64,000 nucleotides of DNA from Massospora cicadina. Taxonomy: Eukaryota; Entomophthoromycota; Entomophthoromycetes; Entomophthorales; Entomophthoraceae. The first letter of the stretch is position 1, and each line of letters opens with the position of its first letter. Position numbers and translations under genes: made by a program. The stretch covers positions 1-64,000 of the forward strand of contig JAKSZP010005645.1 in assembly GCA_022478985.1 (NCBI GenBank). The letters are read 5' to 3'. Shown here piece after piece: positions 21,728 to 33,622 of the stretch. Under the pieces are notes generated by a model. The model was given only the letters and a program-made list of their open reading frames with translations. It made no database searches and had not been told where the DNA came from.

Positions 21728-23546
21728 TGTCATTGCTTTATGACATAATTGAAGGAATAGATCGTAAAGATAAAGCTAGTTGTTAAGAGGTCAAAATTGT
21801 TAAATTGGCAGTCCTCCCTGACCTTAAAAATACCTTGGACAAACGCGGGTACAGGCGAGATATGCCCAGGTTGGTCCTGGTAATGTGCATGATGCTCGAC
21901 CTGGCATTACAACCAGGGCGTCAAAATGTACCAGCTATGTTCTCAATCTTGATGGTTCATTATGGTTGCTAGAGGAACAATTTTAAAACCTAAATCCATT
22001 TTAATATTACCAAATTGGGATGAGCTCAGTTACAGTTTATAACTTAAGTTTGGTCAATTTCAAATTATAGAACATAGGATGATGGTAGCAGCATTTATTG
22101 GTTTGCTTAAGCTTAGCACCACTTCCACCAATTGATGACTCACCCTCGTTGTTTGAGTATGTCCCATGATTTTTTCTCCTTGGTCAACTTCCTAAAAAAA
22201 TTTCTTATGCATGGTTTTTTGAATATGATTACTTAGCAAACCTATGCGTGGACCACCTAAGGAGGTCTCTAACAACACTATAATTTTATATAACAAAATT
22301 ATCTACCATATCTGGTGTACCACTGGGCTGCCCTAGTCCATTCCAGATTGTGGCACCCAAACACCCCCAGCACAGATCTCCACTTGGTTATTGTCAGAAA
22401 AATAACCAGATGGATTCCTCCAATGATTAATTGTATTTGTGATAAAATGGCCAATCCTGGTAAAATGGCTCATTGACAAAATTCCTGTTTTAATGATTTC
22501 ATGTTGAGTTGCTCCAAAAATTGGGTTAAGACAAATCTAAGCATTCTGCACAGATTGTAAGTTAGGTGAGGTCTGGCCAATCACTGGCCCAAATTAGGTA
22601 TTCTGATCACTGGTGACTAGTTGAGTATGATCCATTTATACTCTTTAAGTAATGTTGGCGGAAATTGACAACCCCAAGTTTGAGGCGGCCAAGGTTGTTT
22701 CTGGTGCCTCATATATAATAATTGACTTTCGCCTGAGTAAGGCAATTCCCTAAACAATTTGACTATGATGAGTCAAATTGTGTTATTGGCTAGAAACCAA
22801 TATATCCTGACTACCCAAGTGACTAAAACTGTTTCTGGCGCATATTTACTAAGTCAAATTCAGATTTGATATTTATTTATATTATCAATTATATGGCTCA
22901 TCAGCGACTGAATGCTGAGGATTAGCCAAAACTAATATTTAGACATTAGGAAGGATGGGGCGAGAGGGTCAACGCCAGGCAGAGAATAAGTGCAGCGGAA
23001 GGAAGAGAGAATGGTTGGCTGGGAGATAAAACGATGAGCTTATAGGTCAGAAATGGGTGCAGTAGCCCTTCTATACATATAAACAACTGGAACTTCCCTT
23101 TTGTTAAATATCTCCCTTTGCCTAATTTCCCTTGATTATAAGTTTAAGTTTATTCTTGAGGTTGGAGATTAAGCTGGGAGATCCCTGAATGGCGTGGGTG
23201 ACATGCCAAGTGGTCAGCCAGCGCTGCTGGCCCCAACTCACGAGGCAAAATGGCAAGAATTGACAAATCTTTATAATTGTATGCCAACTAGCAGAGCTCA
23301 CTTTCGCCATAAAAGCGATTTTCCAACAGTTATTAATTTCCTTTGGGGTCCAACCAAGTTTTGTTGTTTATTTTGCTATCTACTATTATATACTGTATTT
23401 TAAGCTCTTGCCCTGGGCCCCCTTTTCTCAAGCACCCTTCATGGTGCCCTATTTCTAATTTTGCTAATGACTAGTTCCCTGGCGGTGTGGCTATGCATCC
23501 TGCGCCACCTCTTTAGTAATGATAGAGTGTTACAGAAATCTCTTGA
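21728..23546 (+). repeat. G1 3' LTR, split by a solo LTR
   Basis: Starts TGTCATTG at 21728. Similarity to the 5' LTR runs to 22391 and resumes at 23334 (tccaaccaagttttgttg and following), with 937 bp of foreign LTR plus 5 duplicated bases between. Net length is about 877 bp against 884 bp for the 5' copy. The terminal CA is missing. Confidence 0.87.
22392..23328. repeat. S1: solo LTR (937 bp) nested in the G1 3' LTR
   Basis: Begins TGTCAGAAAAAT and ends TTTTCCAACA; flanked by gttat at 22387-22391 and 23329-23333. No internal retrotransposon sequence is present, so it is the product of recombination between the two LTRs of an element that has since gone. Its body differs from the other LTRs in the window. 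Confidence 0.88.
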
Positions 23547-23551
23547 TTCTT

Positions 23552-24044
23552 ACTCTTCTCTTTCTAGGCCTTTTTCTCCAAGAAATGATTTTATTTGATT
23601 CCCATTTTGATACTGAGTTTACCCAGGTTGAAGTAGTTATCCATAAGGTGAAAATTCTAGCCATAGTTGTTACTAGATTTCAGCTAATGCCTTTTTTAAA
23701 TTAGTCAAATGTATAAAGGTTGCGTGAGATTAAACCTCACTTTATCTTGTGGGATTACAGGACCTCAATGGACATAATCTCTAGGAGCCTACTCATCCCT
23801 TCCGCTTTAGTCTGGGTCTCTCATATTGTCATCTCTGGAAATCATATTAGAGAATGATAGTTATTATCTTTTCATGGAAACAAAATTTCTAGTTTGATTA
23901 TAAATTAATCATAAAAACTTATATTTTTATTATATGGTATTACATTTCCCTAATTGTCAAGGAAACCTCTAAGAAAAAGGAAAATAAAAGACCTAATTTT
24001 GCTTATTGGAACATTTAAATCAATTGAGTGGCTTGATTGCCAAG
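23552..24044 (+). pseudogene. G5 internal segment between the G1 and G3 insertions
   Basis: 493 bp of G5 that lie between two nested elements. By position it joins the end of gag to protease. A 61-codon open stretch (23519-23704) starts inside the G1 3' LTR and then covers this region; no motif is recognised. The right end (ccaag at 24040-24044) is the target duplication of G3, and the reading resumes at 33623. Confidence 0.55.
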
Positions 24045-25198
24045 TGTAAAAATTTACTTATTTGGTTTTTATTGGAAAAAAACCCTAGTAATCTTTTTAC
24101 TGCACAGGTTTGGTTTCTTGTGCACTTTGTCCACGTTGAATAGTATATTAGATTATCAGTTGATAATAGTATGATGACTATTATCCATAGTTGAGTGTGA
24201 ATTCTTATATCTCGCCCAGTGCTCAGCCAGTATTTCTGATTAAATATTTAAGATGTCATGATCTAGGGATTTGTTCCATTGTTCTGTCCAACCCAATCTT
24301 TGCTGAGATTCCCTGGTGATAGTCTCTTTGATCCAACACACAGTTGGCAGCAAGCCTTATTGTTTCTCCTTCTTCTCTAGATCCCCACTCAGATCTGTAC
24401 TCTTTTTCACTAAGAGTTTTAAATTATCGTACACAGCAATAATATCCTTGAGATGAATAAACAATTGAAAGCGGATAATTGTTTACTACTTAAATTATAT
24501 ACCAGATGAAAAACTATAGAACTTCTCTACTAAAATGCTGTTCTCATAAATACTGTTTTTTATTATAAGTGAATCCTAGGGGATTTATAGTGTGGATTCA
24601 GTCATCTAACCCTCAGTTGACACCTCTTCAATGAAACGGCAGCCATTGCCATTGAATCATCCATCCTCATCTCTGCAGTGATGGTCTTCCCCATCCTGGC
24701 TAGGATTCCGTAGTTGGACATCCTCAAGACCTAAACGGAAAGAGTTGGAAAACGTGTCCCTAACGTTTTTCTCTCAATCCAAGTGAACCAACCATAATTG
24801 GCTAGCGACCCGCTTAGGTAATGGGACTTATTACCCATTAAGGCAGGTCACACACCAACTGATTAAATCACTTGTTGCAGGTGGCATCACTCACCTTGCA
24901 ACTTGCTTTTCATTCCCAATCATTTGGTGATAAAACCCAACTAATCCCAATTGGTACACCTGATAGTTAATCACTATCAGATGCCCCTATTTCATCAGCA
25001 ACTCCGCCCGCTAAGATATTAAGTAATTGTCTGGATTGATCCCCAATGGATACATCCAGGCGAATATCCCAAAATCCCCAAACGTAGTTAATCTAAAAAT
25101 CAGGCCAACTGATTTCCAACTTACTTCGCCTTAGGGAATTATCCCCTAGCGATTCCTGGTAATCTAGCAGGCTGGGAATATGGACAAAAATCCCAACA
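24045..25198 (-). repeat. G3 3' LTR (left copy)
   Basis: 1,154 bp. On the plus strand it runs from TGTAAAAATTTAC to TCCCAACA, so on the element strand TGTTGGGA..TTTACA. The block 24060-24600 is closely repeated at 32478-33020. The adjoining bases catccccactcttgcc are the complement of a purine-rich plus-strand primer. Confidence 0.92.
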
Positions 25199-27330
25199 CA
25201 TCCCCACTCTTGCCTAGATTTCCAGCGAGAAAAGTACCAGGGCATGAGAATACCACTTCAACACTCAGTCAAATACTTTGTTGGCTCAAGCGGAGTATTA
25301 TTGTCAATACTCAATGCTGCTTGGGATGACCTTTGGCATGCGGTGCTCTTCCTCTTCCTCCTCGCTACTACCTTCTCAGAGTGTGGTCCCCACGATCTAC
25401 TGTTGTTTCAGGATGATTGATTTACTTGTGATGATATTAGTCCTGGGATCCAGTTTTCCCCTGTCAGGGCATATGACCCACTGTCATATTCAGGATTCTT
25501 GGTCTGGCGTCCTTGATTTCCATATTTTCTCCTCATCCTAGACAGGAGACTCTTGCCATCAATGTTTGTTTCATGGCTCAATTGAGAATACTTATTTTTA
25601 TTCGCCCTTGTTATTTCTCTCATAACCTCTTGGATCAAGTCATTCCTAATTCTTCTCTTAGAGAGCTTATCCCATTAATTTTGAGAATAATTTCTCCGAA
25701 ATTGGAGCTTAAATGTATTGTAGAGTGCATAATGTCAACTTCCATATAAGTCCAACATTCCCCCTCTTATCCAGCTCATATGTCAAATTCTGAGTCATGA
25801 TACCAGCAGCTTCTAAATTAGTTTGTCTGATCAAGACCTCTGGCTCTTTCAGCATATGAGTCAGGATGCATGGAGAACCTCTTCTATGATCCTTCCAGGA
25901 CTCATACGCTTAGTCTGGTGTCAGCAGTTATTAGTTCCGTTGAATTACTGTAAACGGTAACCAATCCCTCCAAAACTAGACTTGCAATAGTTTTGAACAA
26001 CTCTCAGTCGATTCTTTCTCTGTTGTCAATTCCAGAGTTGGATTTCAAAAACTCTCCTGGATTTTGCTCCTTTCACTGATGCACCGACCATTGTCATGGA
26101 TGCTCCAGAGATTATGCCATTTGCTCTTGATTGCTCTTTTCTTTCCAGGTTGAACCTGCTTCCTGAGTTCCTCTTCTGACTCAGACAAAATTACAAACCC
26201 ACTGTTCTGGCTACCAAGCTCACCACCAGTAACAGTATTCATTTTGAGCTCCCCTACGTTGAACTCTGAGCCCAAGTCACTGAGGCTTTGTCCCTAGCGC
26301 TAAATCCCTCTGATCTTGATAACCTTCTGGATCAGTATACTGCCGCCTATGCTCTTTACTTTGCTGGCCAAGTTCTTTGAAGTTGGTCCACAAAGCTTCC
26401 AGCCTCTCCCAGGTCTCACCGCTCCTTCAGCTTCAGCTTCCAAGAAGCCTGTAGTTATCACTTGCAGGATGCCCTTCGTTCCCTGCATGACTATCTCTTT
26501 GCCAGCGCTTCCCATTGGTATCTTCCACTGATGGCATTAGTAGGGGGGCATGATTTGGCAACCCCTGTCAAGCATCCCTTGTTTGTTGCTGGCCCATATG
26601 TCCGGTGCTCTTGACGAAGCCTGTCATCATGTGCTTAAGATTAATCTTCTAACTCTGGTACCATATTGGGATTACTTGGGGTTATTTGCCAATTGCCTTT
26701 TCTTATACTGTTGCTTTCCTCCCTGCTCTGGGGTTTTGTGATTGGCTTCTTATGAAATTTCAATTTCTTCCCTTTCCCTGGTTGCTTTCTCACAGGTTTC
26801 TGCGTCCGCTCAAAGAACATGGTTTTGTGTAGGTCTAGCCCTCACTAGCGTCCAATCTCACATCAATTTTGATGGGCTGTTCATTCCTACCACGATCCGT
26901 CCTCCCTCCCCAAGAGGTGACATAGGCGGAATCATCCCCATATTGAGGACAAAAATAAAAATAAAAATTATAAAACTATATCAGTTTTTTTATGTGGTTT
27001 GTAATCTTTTTTTCCGATATCTTTTATCAATTTTTTATTTTTATTCTTCTTTTTTCCATGGGATTTGACCTTGTTTTGGTTCTGTGGTCCATCTTTTTAA
27101 TTTTCCCCCAAACTGGGTCTTGGGTACTTAAATCCGTCAGTTCTCTATGGTCCAGAGGTCCTTTTTGGACTTAACCATCTAGATTAGTTAAGAGGTCCTT
27201 TTTTCAGATTTGACCTAATCATCAGGACATGACCAACTTAATGGTTTATTGGTCCTTTGGGAACTCTTTTAATTTTTTCATTGATCCATTACTTCAGATA
27301 CTTAGCATGGACTTGATTCACAACTCCTCC
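25199..27330 (-). other. G3 interval between integrase and 3' LTR, coding potential unclear
   Basis: About 2.1 kb that belongs to G3 but shows none of the standard pol domains. Read with the element there are only short open stretches (25408-25638, 26045-26275, 26300-26515), one containing an acidic/basic run ESEEELRKQ. Read against the element (plus strand), 26042-26749 is more protein-like: about 236 codons with roughly six stops, containing DAPTIVMDAPEIMPFALDC, PSDLDNLLDQYTAAYALYFAGQ and a very hydrophobic segment LLGVICQLPFLILLLSSLLWG. Extra antisense frames at this position are known in some plant gypsy elements; whether this is one is open. Confidence 0.4.
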
Positions 27331-28500
27331 ATCAATGATATTCTGATGAAGTAGGCATCAGTCGCCATCTTGGCAATAACTTCAGATGGATATAACCACA
27401 ATGCATCTAGTTTGTTTCTTCTTCCAAAACTATGCATATCACAATAGGCAACTCTTTCACCTATTCAATATTCTGCTAAGGCTGGTTGGTTCTTATTGTC
27501 CATCAACTTTGCTCGTATCCTTTTCTTCAACATAGTATCAAATGCTTGCAAATTGCATATCAATCAGGATATTTGTCAGTTGGTTCAAATACTTTTCAGT
27601 ACTCATCCTCAACATGGGTTCCATCACCGAATATAAAATTGGCAGCAACGCATCCTTTCTTCCATACAACAACTCAAATGGCATTTTTCCTATCGCCATA
27701 AGATGACTGATATTGTAGGCGAACGTCACCAAACTCAGGTATGTTCCCCACGCGGAAGTTCTTCCTGCAACCAGCTTCCTCAGCATCATGGCCAGCGTTC
27801 CATTCACCCATTCTACCAGTCCATTCGTCTCCAGCCAGTAAGTACTGACATGTCTCCTCTGATCCCCATTATCTCATTCAATCTTGGGATCCTATGAGAT
27901 GTGAAGTTGGTCCAATTATCACTAAGCAGGACCTGCGGACATCCATGTTGATATACTACTTGATCCAGGATGAACCTCGCGGTGCTGGTAGCGTCTACTT
28001 TTGTTAGGGCCTTCATCTTGATCCATCTTGTCAGATGATCAATGGCAACTATAATGTACTTGACTCCCCCTGTGCTCATAATCAGTGGTCCAATCATGTC
28101 GATGGACACCATGTGCCAGGTAAATCCAGGGTAAATCAGTTGGTATCCAGTTGTATTCTTGTGTGGTTTGTGCAGCTGGCACTCCATGCAACATTATAGA
28201 TGATCCACGACATCATAGTTGATGGATTCCCAGTAATAGTACTGGCAAATATGATTGTTTGATTTTCTCAGGCCTCCATGCCTGACAACCTTATGAGCTG
28301 CTTGCACAATAGCTGCTCTTTCCAACAGCTTTGGTAATAATAGCTGATTCCCATTGATTATCTTAAATACTTTTCCATCCATGGTCTTGGTGTTTTCCAT
28401 CGCTTTCCAAAGCACGCCTTGGATTTCTTTGGGCTCATTCCCAATTTCTCCATCAACCATTCTTGGAATAGCTCATCCACCTGTGGATATACCATCTGGA
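27331..28500 (-). pseudogene. G3 integrase (broken)
   Basis: Integrase on the minus strand in three main stretches: 28194-28460, 27813-28187 and 27538-27807. The zinc-binding part shows AHKVVRHGGLR (His pair) and, after a stop, CCMECQLHK (CX2C). The core shows VSIDMIGPL (first Asp) and LLSDNWTNFTS (second Asp), then a frame change before MNGTLAMMLRKL, which follows the Glu position, and AYNISHLMAIGKMPFELLYGR, typical of the core's end. The C-terminal tail runs out near 27400 with no clear chromodomain. Stops between the segments mean no full-length protein. Confidence 0.85.
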
Positions 28501-28519
28501 CCATTGGTAACCACAACAA

Positions 28520-28990
28520 GCCATCCGCATTTTTAAGCCCCCACTTGGTGGACAATCTCATAATCATAAGCCTGTAGCTTAAGTGACCATTGGGCCATCC
28601 ATCCTTCTGGCTCTCTCAAATTGTGAAGCCAACTCAATGGAGAGTGGTCCGCGCCACTTTAAAGTGCATTTCATGGATGTACACCTGAAACTGCTTACAT
28701 GCATAAATGACCACAAGGCATTCACACTCAGTTATGGTGTGCTTCCTCTCAGCAACTGAGAGTGTCCAGCTCAAATACACCACCAGATGTTTGTCCCCAA
28801 GTTCATCTACTTGGCTTAGTATGGCGCCAATTGCCATCAATGAAGCATCAGTTTGTATAATAAACTCTCGATCAAATCTTCAGATATTTCAGAATTGGAG
28901 AATCCATCAAATACTAGAATAGCTCATCGAAGAATTCCTGGGCTTCTTCATTCCATATAAATCCTTTTTTCATATCCTTCAACAGATGGA
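28520..28990 (-). pseudogene. G3 RNase H (broken)
   Basis: 28634-28840 on the minus strand reads MAIGAILSQVDELGDKH, then VVYLSWTLSVAERKHT and CECLVVIYACKQFQVYIH, the classic gypsy RNase H with the AERxYTxTExECLAV stretch (here slightly changed). The segment that should read TDHxPL follows in broken frame (VARTTLH). The domain lies directly upstream of integrase on the element strand, as expected for Ty3/gypsy. Confidence 0.82.
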
Positions 28991-28999
28991 ATAATAGCT

Positions 29000-30400
29000 T
29001 GGATTTTTGGGCAAAGTCCCAAATAAATCTTCTGTAGTATCTGACCATCCCAAGGAGCATTTGGATGTTTCAGACACTCTTTGTCACAGCCATCCGTTCT
29101 ATGGCTTCTATCTTCTGGGCTTGTGGCTGCAATGCATTGGAGTTGATCTCAAATCCCAGATATTCCAACTCTTTTTTAGAATAAGTGGAACTTCCTCAGC
29201 TTAATCTTCAGGTTATCCATGGACAGTCACTTGAATACTTCTTCCAAGTGGTATAGGTGATCAGTAAACGTCCTACTGAACACGTTTATATTGTCCAAGT
29301 ATACCAGGACGCATGAAAACTTCAAGTCGCTAAGTATGGCATCCATGGCCCTCTGGAACGTTGCAGGCACATTACATAGACCCTGGGGCATCTTCATCAG
29401 TTGGTATAGCCCCTGTGCGGTAATAATCACGCATTTTTTGGTCTTCTTTTGGAAAGTCGATCTGCCAATATCCCAAGATTAGATCCATTGTGGAGAAATA
29501 CTTCGCTTCTCCCAATTGGTCTAGCACTTCGTCAATCCTCAGTAGGGGATAAGAATCCTTCTTCGTAACTTTATTCAGCTTTCAATAGTCAATCACCACC
29601 CAGTTGGAGCCATCCTTTTTCTTCACAATCAGAATCAGACTCGCCCAGGGACTCGATGACAGAACTAGAAGCCCATGCTTCACTAGTTTGCTGATTTCAT
29701 CCTCCACTACTGCCTCAGTGGCTTTCAATCATCAGATTGGTCTCATTCTGATCAGCAAATTTTCCCCGGTGTTGACCTTGTGGATCACATCTCTTGCCCA
29801 TCCCAAATTGTGGTAATCCTGAGCAAACACTTCCTGATACTTTTTGAATAGTTCAAGCACCTCCTCTTGCTGGCCTTCTGACAGATCAGCGAGTTGCTCT
29901 CAATCAACCAATAGGTTGATGCTCTTGGTTACCCCATCCAGTAATTCCATCTCATTGAGAGTCCCAAAATTGTGAAATCTCTTCAATTTGGCCATTGAGA
30001 TCAGATGAACAAACGTAATGATCTGATTCTTCCTGATCTTCATCAGTTTTTCACTTAAGCTCACCAGGAGAACTCAAATTTCTCCATGGCCTGGCATTAT
30101 TATCCCAGGAGCCACCCAAGGCTCCACTCTGGACTTCTTTCAGGGTTTCCAACTTCCCTATACAACAGCTCAGGTATCTCCAATGTCAACCCTGTATCGA
30201 CTATCATCTGTAATCCTGGCAGTATGGTCCTCTCATTCTTGATCCTCAGTGGAATTCCTCAGTTCTCTAGGATTTCTGCCGGCATTTCTCGTTGCTTCCT
30301 ACCAACTGATTGGTACCAAATTGGGACAATGTCATCATTGTATATTATATTGATGAATTTGCTTCTCTGATTAAGCGGAGCTTCACCATCCTTCTGATAT
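29000..30400 (-). pseudogene. G3 reverse transcriptase (broken; YLDD to YLDN)
   Basis: RT remnants from about 30400 down to 29000. The best-preserved segment is 29227-29430: LYQLMKMPQGLCNVPATFQRAMD, the F-G-L-x-N-A-P-A-T-F-Q block, then VLVYLDNINVFSRT. The catalytic motif is Y-L-D-D in this family; codon 29292-29290 is AAT, giving Asn. Nearby minus-strand bases also carry the region before the active site (29500-29640), with several stops. Confidence 0.82.
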
Positions 30401-30414
30401 ACCAATGATAACGT

Positions 30415-30717
30415 CTAACCCAATATAGTCAACGTATCATCCACAAAGTTACATTTAACTTCATACTTGCATAAAAACTCCATTCTTATTAGAATGTCAT
30501 AGTTTTGGTTGGCCAAAACTATTGCTGGCGCAAGAAACACCAACAACCTGAATTGTATTGGCAATGCGCTATATGCTCCACAGGAGATGGTGGTGTTTGG
30601 CCCAGCTGTCCCATGTCTTCTTATATCCATGTCTGGTGAGATCTTCATCTTCTTTACCAGCTTGGTTAAGACAATATTGATGGGTGCTCCGCTGTTAACA
30701 ATTGCCCTCACACGCAC
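30415..30717 (-). pseudogene. G3 retropepsin domain (catalytic Asp to Asn)
   Basis: 100 open codons on the minus strand. The N-terminal RVRAIVNSGAPINIV is the aspartic protease loop, normally V-D-S-G-A; codon 30696-30694 is AAC, so the catalytic Asp is lost. The hydrophobic flap-like ILIRMEFLCKYEVKCNF near the C-terminus matches the G-M-D/E-F-L pattern of gypsy proteases. The gag knuckle lies about 500 bp upstream and RT follows downstream, so position and motif agree. Confidence 0.87.
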
Positions 30718-30992
30718 TCAATATACTTGTATGTCTATATTGTACACTCAGAGTATTGCAATATATTGTTTACTGAGTGAATAGCGGCGTTATCAGCCAA
30801 ACCAAGGATTTGAATAATTTGCACCCATAAATCAGGAAACGATTCCTTTATTGCACTGAGGGGGATTGGTAGATTGGCCTCATCTAATCAGACTTCAGAC
30901 AATTCTTCAGGATTTTTGGCAGTTTGAATCTTGTCCTCCAGTTGTCAGGCATACGGCCATGCAACTTCCTTGATTATCTCAGGGTCGATTCT

Positions 30993-31343
30993 CTATGCCC
31001 TGGCTCTGGTTACAGCATTTACATCCAAATTGACCACTTGATACAGCTGATCCTTTTCATTGTCTATGAACAGATCACTGATATCAATTTCCTCAATCAT
31101 AATGTTGGGAGAAACAGGCTTCTCCGAAGCTCTAGACTGTTCATTGTCTAGGCTGAAGGGCCCTTTTCCTGATTTCTTGGTGGCAGCTGACTCTTTCGCC
31201 TGGACCACATTGATCTGATCCTTCGGCTTCTTATAATGCATGGCAAAATTTCCTTTCCCACCACATTGGTAGCAGACCTTTTCCTTCTTATTCAACCATC
31301 TGAATTCTTCAGGTTTATTTCCTGGCATGGTTTGGTTGGTCAT
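30993..31343 (-). pseudogene. G3 gag C-terminus with decayed zinc knuckle
   Basis: 116 codons on the minus strand. Near residues 24-40 it reads CYQCGGKGNFAMHYKKP. A gag knuckle would be CX2CX4HX4C; here the His is Asn and the last Cys is Tyr, both explained by single base changes, so RNA binding would fail. The rest is Lys/Ser/Glu-rich linker toward protease. The preceding gag frame ends at 31349 with only a few bases between, so a single stop or frame change separates the two. Confidence 0.82.
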
Positions 31344-31348
31344 CTCTT

Positions 31349-32418
31349 TTAACCTTCTTTTCCCTTCATGGGATTCAAATTGTGTACCAGTTTGGATTTG
31401 AAGCTTCTATTTGGGGCATCAAATGTTGCTCCTAAAATCTTCAAATTATCTATCATTTGCAAGGTAGCTATTTCTGTCGCAAACATGGAAGACATCATGT
31501 GATTCAAATTGCAATAGGGCCAAAGGGCCGCTTGTAAGGCAATTCTGGCATCAAAGCCATCTAGTAATTTCGCTCCAACCAGGATCTGCGACTCCTGGTA
31601 AAACTGATCCGCGAAGCTTGCTAGAGACTCATCTTTATGGAACTGGATTCCCATAAACTCCTGTTTGCACTTTGACATTTATGTCAGACTACCAAATTCT
31701 TTCATGATGGCCGCCTTTGCCTCCACATACAACCAGCTGTCCCCCTCTAGATGAGGTAACACTAAGTTCTGACAGTCAGTGTCTAGTCAATTCATGACCA
31801 TCAACGCCTTTTGACGATCCCCATAGCCATACATGGTCATATCAAACAGTTGGAAAAATGCTGGGGTGTTAATTCAATGGAATGTTGGCAATTTCAGCGT
31901 TGCCTTAAATTCTTCCAAGTTATCTCTGGCCGATTCTATAGCTTCAGCCACTCAGCTCACTTGAGGAGTGACTTCGGGCATCATCTCCAAAATGGCAGCA
32001 AAAGCAGGTGGCATGTTCCTTGGTGTATTTGACTTCCCAAGTATTGTGCGAGGACTTCTTTCTTTGGCATCACTTGCTGTATCTGGCTCACAACTGCATT
32101 TGTGAGTTTTAAGTTCCTCCACCTGTTTGATCAGTCACTCTATATTTACACTGAATTTTCTCAAATGAACACAATCTGCTTCTCGCTCTGCTTTCAGATA
32201 TAGACCTCTCAAATGAGGTCCCCTTATTTCTTATTCAACGAAGTTACTTTCCTAAGTAACTTGTTCCTGAAACTTGCAACATTAACTATCCCTTTCTCCA
32301 CCTTGCTGGCTCGTTCTTCCAAGGCTACAAATTCCCAATGATCCGCTGAGTTTAGGGTATTCTGATTCATAATGGCTAACTCCATCCACAGTTTGCATAA
32401 CTCATCTTTGTATAACAT
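31349..32418 (-). pseudogene. G3 gag N-terminal and central part (broken)
   Basis: Structural capsid region of G3 on the minus strand. 32224-32418 (64 codons) probably holds the N-terminus, starting 25 bp inside the primer-binding site; 31349-31678 (109 codons) contains SKCKQEFMGIQFHKDESLASFADQFYQES and an ALWPYCNLNHMM segment, the retrotransposon gag pattern in which a Phe/Tyr-Gln-Glu helix follows an acidic loop. The part between them has stops. Confidence 0.7.
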
Positions 32419-32443
32419 TCTTCTAAACTCTTTATCTCAAATA

Positions 32444-32461
32444 CCCCTGTAGTGAGCACCA
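32444..32461 (-). promoter_or_regulatory. G3 primer-binding site
   Basis: On the minus strand the sequence next to the 5' LTR is TGGTGCTCACTACAGGGG, beginning with the TGG that pairs with the CCA tail of a tRNA primer. The same 18 bases occur at 63447-63464 beside the LTR of G4. Confidence 0.85.
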
Positions 32462-32462
32462 A

Positions 32463-33617
32463 CTTTTTAAAAGTTTACTTATTTGGTTATTATTGGCAAA
32501 CAACCCTAGTAATCTTTTTAGTGCACAGGTTTGGTTTCTTGTGCACTTTGTCCACTTTGTATAGTATATTAGATTATCAGTTGATAATAGTATGACGACT
32601 ATTATCCATAGTTGAATATGAATTCTTATATCTCATCCCAACGCTTGGCCAGTATTCCTGATTAAATACTTGAGATTTCATGATCTATGGATTTGTTCCC
32701 TCATTCTTTCCAACCCAATATTCGCTGAGATTCCCTGGTGACAGTCTCTTTGGTCCAACACACAGTTGGCAGCAATCCCTGATTGTTTCTCCTTCTTCTC
32801 TAGATCCCACACAGATCTTTACTCTTTTCACTAAGAGTCTCCAAATTATTGTACACAGCAATAATATCCTTGAAAAGAATAGAACAATTAAAAGCGGATA
32901 ATTGTTTACTACTTAAATTATATACCAGATGAAACAATATAGAACTTTTTTACTAAAGGCTGTTCTCATAAATACTGTTTTTATTATAAGTGAATCCTAG
33001 GGAATTTATAGTGGGGATTCAGTCATCTAGCCCTCAGTTGACACCTCTTTGATGAAATAGCAGCTGTTGCCATTGAATCATCCATCCTCATCTCTGCAGC
33101 GATGGTCTTCCCCATCCTGGCTAGGATTCGTAGTTGGACATCCTCAAGACCTAAACGGAAAGAGTCAGAAAACGTGTCCCTAACGTTTTCCTCTTGATCC
33201 AAGTGAAACAATCATATTTGGCTAGCGACCTGCTTAGGTAATGGGAATTATTACCCATTAAGGCAGATCACACACCAACTGATCGTTTTTCTAGTTGCAG
33301 GAGGCATCACTCGCCTTTCAACTTGCTATTCATTCCTAATCAGTCGGTGTTGAAACCTGAATGATCCCAATTGGTACACCTGATAGTTAATAACTATCAG
33401 ATGCCCCTATTTCGTCAACAACTCTGCCTGACAAGATCTTAAGTGTGCATGCTGGATCAATCCCTGATGGATAAAACCAGGCGAATATCCCAAAATCCCC
33501 AAATGTAGTTCCTCCAAAACTTGGCCAACTTATTTCCAATTCACTTCGCCTTAGGAATTATCCCCTTACGATTCCTGGTAATCTAGCAGGCTTGGAATAT
33601 GGGCAAAAATCACAACA
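32463..33617 (-). repeat. G3 5' LTR (right copy)
   Basis: About 1,155 bp, nearly the same length as the left copy. On the plus strand it ends ATCACAACA. Its inner terminus has mutated (cttttta where the left copy has tgtaaaa), which makes the inner border uncertain by one or two bases. Confidence 0.88.
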
Positions 33618-33622
33618 CCAAG

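Larger units (their letters stand above)
15820..23546 (+). mobile_element. G1: Ty3/gypsy chromovirus inserted in G5
   Basis: LTRs at 15820-16703 and 21728-23546 (the latter split by a solo LTR). Flanking pentamer ttctt is at 15815-15819 and 23547-23551; the last two bases (CA) of the 3' LTR are missing, so it ends at TTGA. Internal order: leader, gag-like region, protease, RT, RNase H, integrase, chromodomain, purine tract, 3' LTR. Without the solo LTR the element measures about 6,785 bp, close to G2 without its own insert (about 6,808 bp). No coding part is intact; the RT catalytic YMDD is YMDN. Confidence 0.9.
24045..33617 (-). mobile_element. G3: minus-strand Ty3/gypsy retrotransposon inserted in G5
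   Basis: 9,573 bp; LTRs of 1,154 and about 1,155 bp (24045-25198 and 32463-33617), flanked by ccaag at 24040-24044 and 33618-33622. On the minus strand the order is 5' LTR, primer-binding site (32444-32461), gag with knuckle, protease, RT, RNase H, integrase, a 2-kb interval of unknown content, purine tract (25199-25215), 3' LTR. The active-site Asp of both protease and RT have become Asn and the knuckle has lost residues, so the element is dead. It is a different lineage from G1/G2, with a different primer site and no chromodomain found. Confidence 0.92.

Noticed and set aside
25278..25541. 87-codon plus-strand open stretch with a serine run
   Set aside because: Lies in the G3 interval; the serine run comes from a TCC/TCT repeat and no other feature supports coding.
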